Numbered from the stretch's first letter, positions 15,243 through 23,737 are shown. The stretch: 37,037 nt of DNA from an uncultured Veillonellaceae bacterium (GCA_900316275.1 ONCF01000017.1:1-37037), one strand, 5' to 3'. Notes: generated by a model from the sequence alone, not told the origin. Made by a program: numbers and translations.

Positions 15243-15557
15243 ATGGCAAATACGTATAGTGTCGCCATCAGCTACCAGCGCGATTTGGGCTGGATTGATT
15301 ACGACGGCGATAAAAAGACGGCGGAGGTGCACCTCGCCAATGCGGAGGGCAAACAGCTCACCGAGGACTGGCTGCACCACAAGCATGAGATCAGCGTGCC
15401 GCACGAGACGCTCATGGATTTCACGGCGGAGACCGTGGATCCGCTGGCGGATGTGGAGAGTTTCAAGCTGGCGTTGACGCGCCTTTGGAACAACACGCAG
15501 GTGACGGTCGACTGGTCGCGCCCCGTGGAGTATGTCAAGGAGCATCCGCATTACTAA
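15243..15557 (+). CDS. Uncharacterised 104-aa cytosolic protein
   Basis: I do not recognise this family. The protein is soluble, without signal peptide, membrane segment or cysteine, and moderately acidic. It opens MANTYSVAISYQRDLGWIDY and has several aromatic and histidine residues spread to the C-terminal YVKEHPHY. The ATG has an AAGGAG site at good distance and codon use matches the neighbours, so it is a real gene. It has its own promoter and a strong terminator, placing it alone between the 6S-like RNA and the membrane protein at 15717. Confidence 0.8.
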   Translation: MANTYSVAISYQRDLGWIDYDGDKKTAEVHLANAEGKQLTEDWLHHKHEISVPHETLMDFTAETVDPLADVESFKLALTRLWNNTQVTVDWSRPVEYVKEHPHY

Positions 15558-15590
15558 GCGCGTGCGGGCCTCGGCAGGTGGCTGAGGCAG

Positions 15591-15620
15591 AGCCTTCCCC
15601 CAGGGTGGGGAGGGCTTTTT
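15591..15620 (+). terminator. Terminator of the 104-aa protein gene
   Basis: AGCCTTCCCC (15591-15600) pairs with GGGGAGGGCT, followed by TTTTT at 15616-15620. Confidence 0.85.
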
Positions 15621-15716
15621 GCATATGTGGCGCTGGCTGACTAGCCCTGTGCAGTCAACTGGCGCGCTGGTTACTGTTGTTTTACCAGTGTGTGATGTTG
15701 AAAGGAAGGACTGCCC

Positions 15717-16619
15717 ATGGCCGTGGTACCACCGACGCCACCGACACCGCCTACGCCGCCGTCGGTGACGCTGCAGGAGGGCGGCAGCGTGACGCAGAGC
15801 ACGGCACCGCAGGACGTGCAGGGGCAGTCCGAGGACGCGCACAACGAGGCGCTCGCCAGGCAGGCGGTCGCACAGGGCGACGGTGCGCTCACGAAGGCGA
15901 CGCGCAGCCAGCCACAGACGGATGCCAAGGTACAGCAGACGCCGCCGGGTGGGCAGCAGAGTCAGGAGCAAACGCCGACGCAGGGCGGTGCACAGCTTGA
16001 CCCGCAGACGGCGGCGTTGTTGCAGGACGGGCAGCAGGGGCAGCAGAATGCTCAGGCAAACGGCGCACAAAACGGACAACAGACCAGTATGGTTGCCCAG
16101 GCTGCGCAGGCTTTGACGCCGGGCACACATTTAGGAGGTCAGGGTGCCATGTTCTGGATAGGCGTGATTTTGCTCTGCACGGTCGTGGGCGGTTTTTTCC
16201 TGCGCCGCTTTATGCAGCGCAAGCAGGGCGGGCTGAGTTTTCATGATTTTGCGCCCGAGGAGCCCGTCGACCCGCAGCAGTATACAGGCATGCATCCTGA
16301 TGAAGTGCTGGCGCAGCTGGAAGCGGAGCCGACGGGCAGACAGACAGTAGCGACGGCACCAGGGGGCAGACGGCAACTGGCACCAGCGTATGCCGCAGAG
16401 CCCGAGGCCGATGTTTCACAGGCACAGAGGGCACGTCAGCAATTGCAGGCTGCGGCGCGGCGGCAGGGAGGTACCGCGCCGGCCACGCCGCCGGTCAGGC
16501 CGGTGCCAGCTACGCAGGTCAACAGTTACGTGCCACCCACTGCCCCACCGGATGAGGCTGTCGTGGTCCAGCGCCCTGTGCCCGAGCGTACGGACGGGCA
16601 TTTTGAGGTGAGAGTTTAG
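15717..16619 (+). CDS. Uncharacterised single-pass membrane protein with Pro/Gln-rich arms
   Basis: A 300-aa protein with no recognised domain. Residues 5-15 are a PPT repeat. Residues 20-140 are Gln/Gly/Ala-rich and likely disordered. A hydrophobic segment spans about 146-161 and is followed by the basic RRFMQRK. Residues 170-300 are again low complexity and Pro/Gln/Ala-rich. The positive residues after the helix favour a cytoplasmic C-terminal arm. The ATG at 15717 has a GAAAGGAAGG site. There is also an in-frame ATG at 16149 with its own AGGAGGT, giving a 156-aa form that starts right at the membrane helix. It precedes serS with its separate promoter. Real gene by composition and start signals; function unknown. 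Confidence 0.7.
   Translation: MAVVPPTPPTPPTPPSVTLQEGGSVTQSTAPQDVQGQSEDAHNEALARQAVAQGDGALTKATRSQPQTDAKVQQTPPGGQQSQEQTPTQGGAQLDPQTAALLQDGQQGQQNAQANGAQNGQQTSMVAQAAQALTPGTHLGGQGAMFWIGVILLCTVVGGFFLRRFMQRKQGGLSFHDFAPEEPVDPQQYTGMHPDEVLAQLEAEPTGRQTVATAPGGRRQLAPAYAAEPEADVSQAQRARQQLQAAARRQGGTAPATPPVRPVPATQVNSYVPPTAPPDEAVVVQRPVPERTDGHFEVRV
16132..16151 (+). promoter_or_regulatory. Internal Shine-Dalgarno and in-frame start inside the 15717 gene
   Basis: AGGAGGT at 16133-16139 lies nine bases before an in-frame ATG at 16149 (codon 145). The match to the anti-SD is better than that of the upstream start. Translation from here gives MFWIGVILLC..., a natural signal-anchor N-terminus. Confidence 0.55.
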
Positions 16620-16621
16620 CG

Positions 16622-16651
16622 TTGACAGGCTTTTCCGCCTGCGCGTATAAT
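16622..16651 (+). promoter_or_regulatory. Promoter of serS
   Basis: TTGACA (16622-16627) and TATAAT (16646-16651) are both perfect consensus boxes, with 18-bp spacing. The leader before the TTG start is about 40 bases, too short for a T-box. Confidence 0.85.
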
Positions 16652-16698
16652 ATATAAGGTTGAACAACGAAATTTTGCGCTATGAAGGAGCGATTATC

Positions 16699-17979
16699 TT
16701 GTTAGACATTAAATTCGTACGCGAGCATCTGGACGAGGTCAGGCAGATGCTCAAGAACCGTTGCAACCCGCTGAACCTCGATGACTTCGCCGCGCTGGAC
16801 AAAAAGCGCCGTGAACTGTTGCAGGAGACGGAGGGCTTGAAGAGCCAGCGCAACGCGGTTTCGAAAGAAATCAGCGTTATGAAGAAGAATAAAGAGGATG
16901 CGACGGAGAAAATCGCGGCCATGCGCGCCGTGGGCGAGAAAATCTCCGCGCTGGACGGCGAGTTGAAAGACGTCGAGGCCAAACTGCGCGACATCATGCT
17001 GCACATCCCGAACATGCCACGCGAGGATGTGCCTATCGGCAAGGATGACACGGAGAACCCCGAGGTGCGTAAATGGGGCGAGCCACGCCAGTTTGACTTT
17101 GAGCCGAAGGCACATTGGGACCTCGGCACGGAGCTCGATATCCTCGACGCCGACCGCGCCGCGAAGGTCACAGCCGCGCGCTTTACGTTCTACAAGGGGC
17201 TCGGTGCCCGCCTCGAGCGCGCCTGCATCGCGTTCATGATGGACCTGCATGCGAACAAGCACGGCTATACGGAGATGCTCGCGCCGTACATCGCGAACAA
17301 GGATAGCATGATCGGCACGGGCCAGCTGCCGAAATTCGCCGAGGATATGTACAAGCTGGAGGGCATGGACTACTACCTCGTGCCGACGGCTGAGGTGCCG
17401 ATGACGAACTACCACCGCGACGAAATCCTCGACGGCAGCAAGCTGCCCGAGTACTACAGCTGCTACACGGCTTGTTTCCGCGCCGAGGCGGGCAGCGCGG
17501 GCCGCGACACGCGCGGTCTCATCCGCCAGCACCAGTTCAACAAGGTGGAAATGATTAAATTCGTGACGCCGGAGACGAGCTGGCACGAGCTGGATACGAT
17601 GGTGGAGGCCGCCGAGGACGTGCTGAAGACGCTCGAGCTGCCGTACCACATTGTGAAACTCTGCACGGGCGATATGAGCTTTACCTCCGCGACGACGTAT
17701 GACCTCGAGGTCTGGTTCCCGTCGCAGCATAAATACCGTGAAATCAGCTCCTGCTCGAACTGCACGGATTATCAGGCGCGCCGCGCGAATATCAAGTTCC
17801 GCCGTGACAGCAAAAGCAAGCCGGAGTACGTGCACACGCTGAACGGCTCCGGTCTCGCCGTGGGCCGCACGGTCGCTGCTATCCTCGAGAACTATCAGCA
17901 GGCCGACGGCAGCGTCGTCATCCCAAAGGCGCTCGTGCCGTACATGGGCGGCGTCGAGGTCATCCGCAAGCCGGAGTAA
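16699..17979 (+). CDS. serS: Seryl-tRNA synthetase
   Basis: A 426-aa class II aminoacyl-tRNA synthetase that charges tRNA-Ser (and tRNA-Sec where present) with serine. The N-terminal coiled-coil arm (about 30-100) contacts the long variable arm of tRNA-Ser. VPTAEVP (about 228-234) is the serine-binding TxE loop. Motif 2 runs through [16 protein letters not shown] (from 258) and motif 3 is GSGLAVGRT (from about 383). I start at the TTG at 16699 (reading [10 protein letters not shown]), the standard SerRS N-terminus, which has AAGGAG nine bases upstream; an in-frame ATG-less extension to 16660 overlaps the promoter leader. The length matches the usual 425 residues. Confidence 0.97.
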   Translation: MLDIKFVREHLDEVRQMLKNRCNPLNLDDFAALDKKRRELLQETEGLKSQRNAVSKEISVMKKNKEDATEKIAAMRAVGEKISALDGELKDVEAKLRDIMLHIPNMPREDVPIGKDDTENPEVRKWGEPRQFDFEPKAHWDLGTELDILDADRAAKVTAARFTFYKGLGARLERACIAFMMDLHANKHGYTEMLAPYIANKDSMIGTGQLPKFAEDMYKLEGMDYYLVPTAEVPMTNYHRDEILDGSKLPEYYSCYTACFRAEAGSAGRDTRGLIRQHQFNKVEMIKFVTPETSWHELDTMVEAAEDVLKTLELPYHIVKLCTGDMSFTSATTYDLEVWFPSQHKYREISSCSNCTDYQARRANIKFRRDSKSKPEYVHTLNGSGLAVGRTVAAILENYQQADGSVVIPKALVPYMGGVEVIRKPE

Positions 17980-18015
17980 GCGGCAGCTGCGAGTTTTCAC
18001 TATTTCATTAAAGAC

Positions 18016-18055
18016 AAAGCCATGCCTTAGCGCGAATTGTTAAGGCATGGCTTTT
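18016..18055 (+). terminator. Terminator of serS
   Basis: AAAGCCATGCCTTA (18016-18029) and TAAGGCATGGCTTTT (18041-18055) form a perfect 14-bp stem with a terminal T-run. Confidence 0.9.
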
Positions 18056-18141
18056 ATGTTTATGACGTTGCGGTGGTGCAGCCAGGAAAGACTGGTCAAT
18101 GTACTGACAGGGGGTCAGGTTGGCGCGGGCGCTGGTGTGTT

Positions 18142-18909
18142 CTAGTCACGGCTGTGCATAGCAGCGGTGCGGGCCAGCTCGTCACAGCGCTCGTTGAGAG
18201 GATTGCCCGCATGGCCCTTGACCCAGTGGAACGTGACCTGATGCCGGCTGAACAGTTCATCGAGCTGCTGCCAGAGCGGCTGGTTCAGCACGGGCGAGCC
18301 GTCGGCCTTGCGCCAGCCGCGACGCTTCCAGGCCGCGACCCAGTGGCGGGTAAAGCCGTTCTTGAGGTACTGGCTGTCCGTGTAGAGCGCAATTTTCGCG
18401 GGCGCAGGCGGGAAGGAGAGCCCTTTGATGGCGGCTGTGAGCTCCATGCGGTTGTTCGTTGTGCCCGGGTCGCCGCCGGAGAGCTCTGTGACCTCGCCCG
18501 TGGCCACGCAGCGCACGACGGCTGCCCAGCCACCGGGGCCATTGGGGTTGCGCAGGCAGGAGCCGTCCGTGAAAATGACATAGTCCTGCGCGTCGTCGGA
18601 CAGTGTAGTTGCTGCGGCCGTGTGGCTGTCAGAGGTGCGGGAGGCGGCGGCACCGGCTGAAACGGTGTGGCGGCGCGCATATGGGGAAGTACCGTGGGCA
18701 GTACTGCGTCCGGTAGAGGCAGTCTGCCGGTCTGGCAACGTAGCACGTGTGTGGCCACCGTTCAGCCAGGCCAAGGCCTCGCGGACATCAGTGAAGCCTT
18801 TGAACTGTGCACCAGCGTAGCCTGTGACCTGCTTTTGGCACTCGTCCCAACTCGTGAAGATACCGCAGGCGCGCCCGCGCCGTACGGCATAGACTTTCTT
18901 GCTTGCCAT
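18142..18909 (-). CDS. rnhA: Ribonuclease HI with N-terminal hybrid-binding domain
   Basis: A 255-aa RNase H1 that cuts the RNA strand of RNA-DNA hybrids. Residues 4-49 are a eukaryote-type RNase H1 N-terminal (hybrid-binding) domain with VYAVRRGRACGIFTSW and FKGFTDVREALAWL. Residues 50-108 are a Ser/Thr/Ala-rich linker. The catalytic domain has D115, E156, D178 and D243 in the expected DGS, MEL, TDS and CDE contexts, plus H233 in KGHAGN. The ATG at 18909 follows GGAGGAGC. A longer in-frame reading to 19053 runs through the promoter and is not used. This two-domain form tends to bind hybrids more tightly than the short E. coli type. Confidence 0.93.
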   Translation of the reverse strand: MASKKVYAVRRGRACGIFTSWDECQKQVTGYAGAQFKGFTDVREALAWLNGGHTRATLPDRQTASTGRSTAHGTSPYARRHTVSAGAAASRTSDSHTAAATTLSDDAQDYVIFTDGSCLRNPNGPGGWAAVVRCVATGEVTELSGGDPGTTNNRMELTAAIKGLSFPPAPAKIALYTDSQYLKNGFTRHWVAAWKRRGWRKADGSPVLNQPLWQQLDELFSRHQVTFHWVKGHAGNPLNERCDELARTAAMHSRD

Positions 18910-18953
18910 TTCGCTCCTCCTGTGCGCTGTCGCTCTTGTTGTTATCTGTTCCG

Positions 18954-18983
18954 ATTTTAGCATGAAAAGGGCGCAGGGGGCAA
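18954..18983 (-). promoter_or_regulatory. Promoter of rnhA
   Basis: On the minus strand TTGCCC (18983-18978), an 18-bp spacer and TGCTAAAAT, an extended -10 with its hexamer at 18959-18954. Confidence 0.5.
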
Positions 18984-19021
18984 CGCAAACGCAGAAAATC
19001 GCCTTTTTTGTCCGGAAAATG

Positions 19022-19061
19022 GTAAAGTAATGTTTACTATTTTGACGGAGCATATTATAAT
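19022..19061 (+). promoter_or_regulatory. Promoter of the mla operon with overlapping inverted repeat
   Basis: TTTACT (19033-19038), a 17-bp spacer and a perfect TATAAT (19056-19061). GTAAA (19022-19026) and TTTAC (19033-19037) form an inverted repeat covering the -35, a position suited to a repressor. The leader before mlaE is about 100 bases. Confidence 0.55.
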
Positions 19062-19167
19062 GAGCTCATGGCAGCCCGCCGGAAATTTGCGGCAGGGTAT
19101 TACATCAAGAGGTCATTTAGTGGTAGAATGACCCGTAGTTTTGCGTCAATCGGGAGAGGAGGCCCTG

Positions 19168-19938
19168 ATGCTCAATAGATTTTTGGAAGCTATCGGCGGC
19201 TTCGTGCTGCGGCGGTGCGCAGAGCTCGGCCGCATGGTGCTCCTGTATATGGAGACGATGCGTCAGCTGTTTCACCGGCCGCGCTACAAGCAGATTCTCT
19301 ACCAGATGTCACATCTCGGTGTTGACTCGCTGCTCATCGTGAGCCTCACGCTGGCCTTTACGGGCGTCGTGCTCACGCTGCAGACGGCGGATGAGCTCAT
19401 CAAGTACGGTGCGCAGAGCACGGTCGGTGCTATCATTTCCATCGGTATCGGACGCGAGCTCGGTCCCGTGCTCGTGGCCGTCGTCTGTGCGGGCCGCGTG
19501 GGTTCGGCCATCACGGCCGAAATCTCCACGATGAAGGTCACGGAGCAGATTGATGCGCTGCGCGTCATGGCCGTGAGTCCGGCGGACTACCTCATCGTGC
19601 CGCGCATGCTGGCCTGCATGGCCATGGTGCCTGTGCTCACGGTGTTCGGCGATGTCATCGGCGTCGTGGGCGGCTATCTCATCGCTGTCTACTACTCGGG
19701 CATCAGTTCCGTGACGTTTATGAATTCCATTCATACCTACGTCGATGTCTACGACTTCACAGGCGGGCTCATCAAGGCGATTTTCTTCGGCAATATCATC
19801 GCGGTGCTCGGCTGCTACTACGGCCTGAACAGCCCTGACGGCGCCGAGGGCGTCGGCAAGGCCACGACACATACGGTCGTGACGTCCATCATCGTGATTT
19901 TTATTTTGAACGCGCTTTTGACGTTCATCCTGTTTTGA
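19168..19938 (+). CDS. mlaE: MlaE-family lipid ABC transporter permease
   Basis: A 256-aa inner-membrane permease (MlaE/YrbE, DUF140 family), the membrane part of the Mla phospholipid transporter. It has about five hydrophobic segments and the family core GRELGPVLVAVVCAGRVGSAITAE split around residues 93-120, plus the EQIDALRVMAVSP loop that contacts the ATPase. The ATG at 19168 has a GAGAGGAGG site; a TTG at 19141 upstream in frame lacks one. mlaF starts 7 bases after its stop, so translation is probably coupled. In diderm Firmicutes this operon stands at the head of the outer-membrane gene block, as here. Confidence 0.95.
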   Translation: MLNRFLEAIGGFVLRRCAELGRMVLLYMETMRQLFHRPRYKQILYQMSHLGVDSLLIVSLTLAFTGVVLTLQTADELIKYGAQSTVGAIISIGIGRELGPVLVAVVCAGRVGSAITAEISTMKVTEQIDALRVMAVSPADYLIVPRMLACMAMVPVLTVFGDVIGVVGGYLIAVYYSGISSVTFMNSIHTYVDVYDFTGGLIKAIFFGNIIAVLGCYYGLNSPDGAEGVGKATTHTVVTSIIVIFILNALLTFILF

Positions 19939-19945
19939 GGTTGCT

Positions 19946-20695
19946 ATGATAAAAATAGTGGATGTGTGCAAAGAGTTCGCGGGCAAACCGGCGCTCCGGC
20001 ATATCAACCTGACTATCGAGGACGGCGAGACCATCGCCATCATCGGCGGCTCCGGCTCGGGCAAGAGCACGCTTCTGCGCCTGCTCATCGGTCTCATCCG
20101 GCCGACGAGTGGTGAAATCTGGATTGGCAACGATGAAATCAGCCAGCTGGACGAGCGGGCACTAGATGCCGTGCGGCTGCGCATGGGCATGGTGTTCCAG
20201 TACTCAGCGCTCTTTGACTCTATGACCGTGGGTGACAACGTGGCCTTTGGCCTGCGCGAGCACACAAACAAGAGCGAGGCGGAAATCCAGCAGATTGTGC
20301 AGGAAAAGCTGCACCTCGTGGGACTGGACGGCGTGGAGCGCATGATGCCACCGGAGCTCTCGGGCGGTATGCAGAAGCGCGTGAGCCTTGCGCGGGCCAT
20401 CGCCATTGAGCCGGAAATCATCCTCTACGATGAGCCGAGCTCGGGCCTCGACCCCATCATGACAGAGAAAATCGACGAGCTCATCATTCACACGCAGCGC
20501 GAGCTGCACGTGACGAGCGTCGTGGTTACGCACGACATGGCGAGTGCCTGCCGCATCGCGGACCGCATCGCCATGGTGTACGCGGGCGAGCTCATCGCCG
20601 TGGCACCCGTGGAGGAGTTTAAACAGATCAAGGACGAACGCGTGCAGGCCTTTTTCCATAGCCTGCGCACGGTAAAGGAGGCGCAGGCCGTATGA
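19946..20695 (+). CDS. mlaF: MlaF-family ABC transporter ATPase
   Basis: A 249-aa ABC ATPase that powers MlaE. Walker A is GGSGSGKST (34-42), the signature is LSGGMQKR (about 141-148) and Walker B is IILYDEPSSGLDP (about 161-173), with the switch histidine in VTHDMA. The FQYSALFDSMTV stretch in the Q-loop is typical of the MlaF/Mkl branch. Its stop overlaps the mlaD start as ATGA, so the two are translationally coupled. Confidence 0.95.
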   Translation: MIKIVDVCKEFAGKPALRHINLTIEDGETIAIIGGSGSGKSTLLRLLIGLIRPTSGEIWIGNDEISQLDERALDAVRLRMGMVFQYSALFDSMTVGDNVAFGLREHTNKSEAEIQQIVQEKLHLVGLDGVERMMPPELSGGMQKRVSLARAIAIEPEIILYDEPSSGLDPIMTEKIDELIIHTQRELHVTSVVVTHDMASACRIADRIAMVYAGELIAVAPVEEFKQIKDERVQAFFHSLRTVKEAQAV

Positions 20696-21978
20696 CGACA
20701 GAGGCCAAAGTAGGAGCATTTACCATCGCGGGCATTGCGCTGCTCGTGGCCGTCGTGATGCTGCTGGGGAATTTCTCGTTGCACAGCAGTAAGGGCTACA
20801 CGCTCTATGCGGGCTTTACGCAGGTCAACGGCATTCAGGCGCAGGCGCCGGTCTGCCTGTCCGGCGTGCCCGTGGGCACGGTGCAGCAGGTCAGCAACGA
20901 GGGCGGCGGCGTCACGGTGGCGCTGGCCATCAATGCAGATACGAAAATCCCGCGCGGCTCGCACGTGACCATCGGCTCGCCAGGCGTCATGGGCGATAAA
21001 TTTATCAACATTCTGCCCGCGAAGGACGGCGGCGACTACCTCACGAATGGCGATTACCTCATCGGCGAGGACGAGACGGGCATGGACACGCTGTTCACGG
21101 GGCTGAATCAGGTCGTCGTGCAGGCACAGGGCCTGCTCGACAGCATGAACAAGGTGCTGGGCAACCCGAAGTTCCAGGGCAGTATCATCCAGATGACTGC
21201 GAACATGCGCGATGCCACGGCCCACATGAGCGGCCTCATGGCGGCGCTCGAGGCCACGATGCAGCAAAATCAGGGCAATATCAACGCCATGATGCAGAAC
21301 TTCAATGCGATGTCCGCGAGCCTCGAGCGCACGATGAGTGCGGCGGAGGCCGTGATGACGAATATCGAGACCGTGGGCGCTGACCCGCAGACGGCGGAGA
21401 ATCTGCGCCTCACGGTGTCGAACATCGCCGATGCCAGCGCGCGTATCCAGCACATGGCGGCGAACCTCGACGGCTCGCTCGGCGACCCCGAAACGGCGAA
21501 GGAATTTACGGAGACGGTCAAGCATGCGCGTAACGTCTCCGTACGTGCGAAGAACCTCATGGATAAAATCGATAAAATCGAAGTCAAACCCAGCGTAGAT
21601 GTACTTTACAGCGGCAGCGCCGATGACTGGACGACGAATGCGAATTTCGATTTCTCCACGGGAGGCAACGCCTATGCGCGCTTCGGCTTTGAAGATATCG
21701 GCGATGGCAACGACGTCAACGCCCAGTTGGGCACGCGCTTTGGTCGCCACCTCGGCGCGCGCGCGGGCGTGATTGCCGGTGACCCGGGCCTGGGGGTTGA
21801 CGCCTATGCAGGGCGTTTCAAATTCGGCACGGAGGTCTATGCTTTCGACAATACGCAGGTGCGGCTCACGGGGCAGTACGACCTCACGGGTGACGGCACG
21901 TACCTTATGGGGCGCTGGGATGACCTGCGCAACCAGCACGACCGCCGTGCCTATTTCGGCCTGCGGCAGGAATTCTAA
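20692..21978 (+). CDS. mlaD: MlaD-type MCE protein with C-terminal outer-membrane barrel-like domain
   Basis: A 428-aa substrate-binding component of Mla. An N-terminal membrane helix (about 8-27) is followed by one MCE domain (35-112, with LSGVPVGTVQ and PGVMGDKFINI). A long helical stretch (135-297, rich in N/A/M/T) comes next, then a C-terminal 130 residues of alternating polar/hydrophobic strands (ARFGFEDI, QLGTRFGRHLGARAGV, YAGRFKFGTEVYAF) ending in Phe as outer-membrane barrel proteins do. E. coli MlaD has only about 180 residues. The layout would span from inner to outer membrane, as described for the Mla system of Veillonella parvula. The fusion is read directly; the barrel nature is inferred. 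Confidence 0.92.
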   Translation: MTTEAKVGAFTIAGIALLVAVVMLLGNFSLHSSKGYTLYAGFTQVNGIQAQAPVCLSGVPVGTVQQVSNEGGGVTVALAINADTKIPRGSHVTIGSPGVMGDKFINILPAKDGGDYLTNGDYLIGEDETGMDTLFTGLNQVVVQAQGLLDSMNKVLGNPKFQGSIIQMTANMRDATAHMSGLMAALEATMQQNQGNINAMMQNFNAMSASLERTMSAAEAVMTNIETVGADPQTAENLRLTVSNIADASARIQHMAANLDGSLGDPETAKEFTETVKHARNVSVRAKNLMDKIDKIEVKPSVDVLYSGSADDWTTNANFDFSTGGNAYARFGFEDIGDGNDVNAQLGTRFGRHLGARAGVIAGDPGLGVDAYAGRFKFGTEVYAFDNTQVRLTGQYDLTGDGTYLMGRWDDLRNQHDRRAYFGLRQEF

Positions 21979-22010
21979 TTTTGATTTTAATGTCAGGGCA
22001 TTATACTAAA

Positions 22011-22045
22011 GCAAATTTGCGATAGTTGCCTGTAGCATTTATATA
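22011..22045 (+). promoter_or_regulatory. Promoter of tolC with palindrome GCAAATTTGC
   Basis: TTGCGA (22017-22022), a 17-bp spacer and TATATA (22040-22045). The perfect 10-bp palindrome GCAAATTTGC (22011-22020) overlaps the -35. The same half-site recurs before ompH at 33074-33095. Confidence 0.5.
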
Positions 22046-22081
22046 TGTGGATGATACACGATTTTTGAGGAGGAACAGACC

Positions 22082-23677
22082 TTGAAAAGCAAGAGCATTT
22101 ATAAAAAACTGACGGCCCTCGTTTTATCCAGTGCGCTGCTGGGCACTGGCGCGACGGCGATGGCGGCGGACACGGTGGAGCTCGGCCTCGGCGACAGCGT
22201 GCAGATGGCACTGGAGAACAACCGCACGATTAAGGAGTCCCTCGCGGACGTGGACACGGCGAAATGGGCCATTTCCCAGTATCGTCGTAAATTTGGTCCC
22301 ACGCTCAGCTGGAGCGGCACGATGAACCGCATCGGTGGCGAGGCCTATCAATTGACCGGTCAGGACTACGACTGGAACTATGGCAACACGCTCTCCGTGG
22401 GTATGCCGCTCTATAACGAGCCGCTGCGTCAGCAGGTAGAGGCGAACAAGCTCGCGCTCAACGCGGCCGACCTCACACTGGAGAACACGAAGCAGGCCAT
22501 CCGTTTGCAGGCCACGTCGGCTTACTACAACATTTTGCAGTGCCGTAATCTCATCGACGTCCAGCAGGATGCCGTGAATACGCTGCAGACGCATCTCGAC
22601 AATGTCAACGCGCAGTACCGCGTGGGCACGGTCGCGAAGTCCGATGTTCTGGCTTCGCAGGTGCAGCTGGCGAATGCGCAGCAGTCACTGGTCTCGGCGC
22701 AGAACAACTACGATGTGGCGGTCTCGACGCTGAACAACATCATCGGCCTGCCGACGAATACGAACCTTTCCATTCACGACCAGTTGAAATATACGAAATA
22801 TGACCTCACGCTCGATGATTGCACGCGCTATGCGCTCGCCAACCGTGCTGACGGTGCAGCAGCTGTCTACAAGGTGAAGCAGGCTGAGCAGGGCGTCAAA
22901 GCCGCGAAAGCGGGCGATTATCCGACACTCAACGCGGCGGTGTCGCGCAGCATCGGCGGTGAGGAGCCGTTCCGTGCCAACCACGGCAGCAGCAATAACT
23001 GGGCAGCCGGTCTGAGCGCGGGCTGGGATATTTTCGATAACGGCGTGACGCAGGCCAATACGCATGCGGCAGAGGCCTCGGTGACGAAGGCGAAGGAAGC
23101 CTCCGCGCAGACGGATGAGAGTATCCAGCTCGACGTGCGCACGGCCTATCTGAACCTGCAGGCGGCGGAGAAGAATATCCATACGACTGAGGTCGCGGTG
23201 GCGCAGGCCCAGGAAGATTATAAAATCGCGCAGGTACGTTACAGCGCTGGTGTCGGCGTAAACCTCGACGTCATGGATGCCGAGGAGAAACTCACGGCGG
23301 CACGCACGAACTACTACACGGCGCTCTACAACTACAACACGAGCAAAGCTTCGCTGGACAAGGCCATGGGTATCCCCGTGGACCTCGATGTGACGAAATA
23401 CATGGCGGCCCAGCAGGCGGGCAAGACGGCCGTGGAGTCGCGCGAGGCGGGACGTCTGAACGCGAACGCGCTGTTTGAGACGCCAAAGGCTGAGACGGCA
23501 GACGCCCAAGACAAAAAGGCCGCGCAACCGGCTAAGCAGAAAAAGGCCAAGGCGGAGAAGCAGGCTAAGGCCGAAAAAGCTAAGGCCAGCCAGCAGGCGG
23601 CCAGCACGGCTAAAACGCAGCCTGTAAGCCAGCAGGCGGCGACAGCGCAGGAGGTTGCGGCCGAAGCGGCAAAATAA
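22082..23677 (+). CDS. tolC: TolC-family outer-membrane efflux/secretion channel
   Basis: A 531-aa outer membrane efflux protein. Signal peptide 1-28 ends ATAMA-AD. The two OEP repeats are visible as paired long helices: SAYYNILQCRNLIDVQQDAV and later RTAYLNLQAAEKNIHTTEVA, each followed by a QxRYxxG-type turn (NAQYRVGTVAKSDVL and QVRYSAGVGVNLDVM). TolC trimers form the exit duct of efflux pumps and type I secretion. A Lys/Ala/Gln-rich tail of about 70 residues (from about 462) is unusual and likely periplasmic. TTG at 22082 follows GAGGAGG. It lies between mlaD and tamB, probably in the same transcript plus its own promoter. Confidence 0.93.
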   Translation: MKSKSIYKKLTALVLSSALLGTGATAMAADTVELGLGDSVQMALENNRTIKESLADVDTAKWAISQYRRKFGPTLSWSGTMNRIGGEAYQLTGQDYDWNYGNTLSVGMPLYNEPLRQQVEANKLALNAADLTLENTKQAIRLQATSAYYNILQCRNLIDVQQDAVNTLQTHLDNVNAQYRVGTVAKSDVLASQVQLANAQQSLVSAQNNYDVAVSTLNNIIGLPTNTNLSIHDQLKYTKYDLTLDDCTRYALANRADGAAAVYKVKQAEQGVKAAKAGDYPTLNAAVSRSIGGEEPFRANHGSSNNWAAGLSAGWDIFDNGVTQANTHAAEASVTKAKEASAQTDESIQLDVRTAYLNLQAAEKNIHTTEVAVAQAQEDYKIAQVRYSAGVGVNLDVMDAEEKLTAARTNYYTALYNYNTSKASLDKAMGIPVDLDVTKYMAAQQAGKTAVESREAGRLNANALFETPKAETADAQDKKAAQPAKQKKAKAEKQAKAEKAKASQQAASTAKTQPVSQQAATAQEVAAEAAK

Positions 23678-23737
23678 ACGCTGACGCGTAAAGCGCGTTG
23701 GCAATAATAAATCCCTGCGGGGAATGGGGATGACACG

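Noticed and set aside
15667-15688. CTGGT...ACCAG inverted repeat before the 15717 gene
   Set aside because: Only five paired bases with a 12-base loop, and no clear promoter boxes at suitable positions.
16622-16698. A T-box leader for serS
   Set aside because: The distance from the -10 box to the TTG start is only about 45 bases, too short for a specifier stem and antiterminator.
19309-20421. A 370-aa minus-strand frame across mlaE and mlaF
   Set aside because: Antisense shadow of two well-defined transporter genes.
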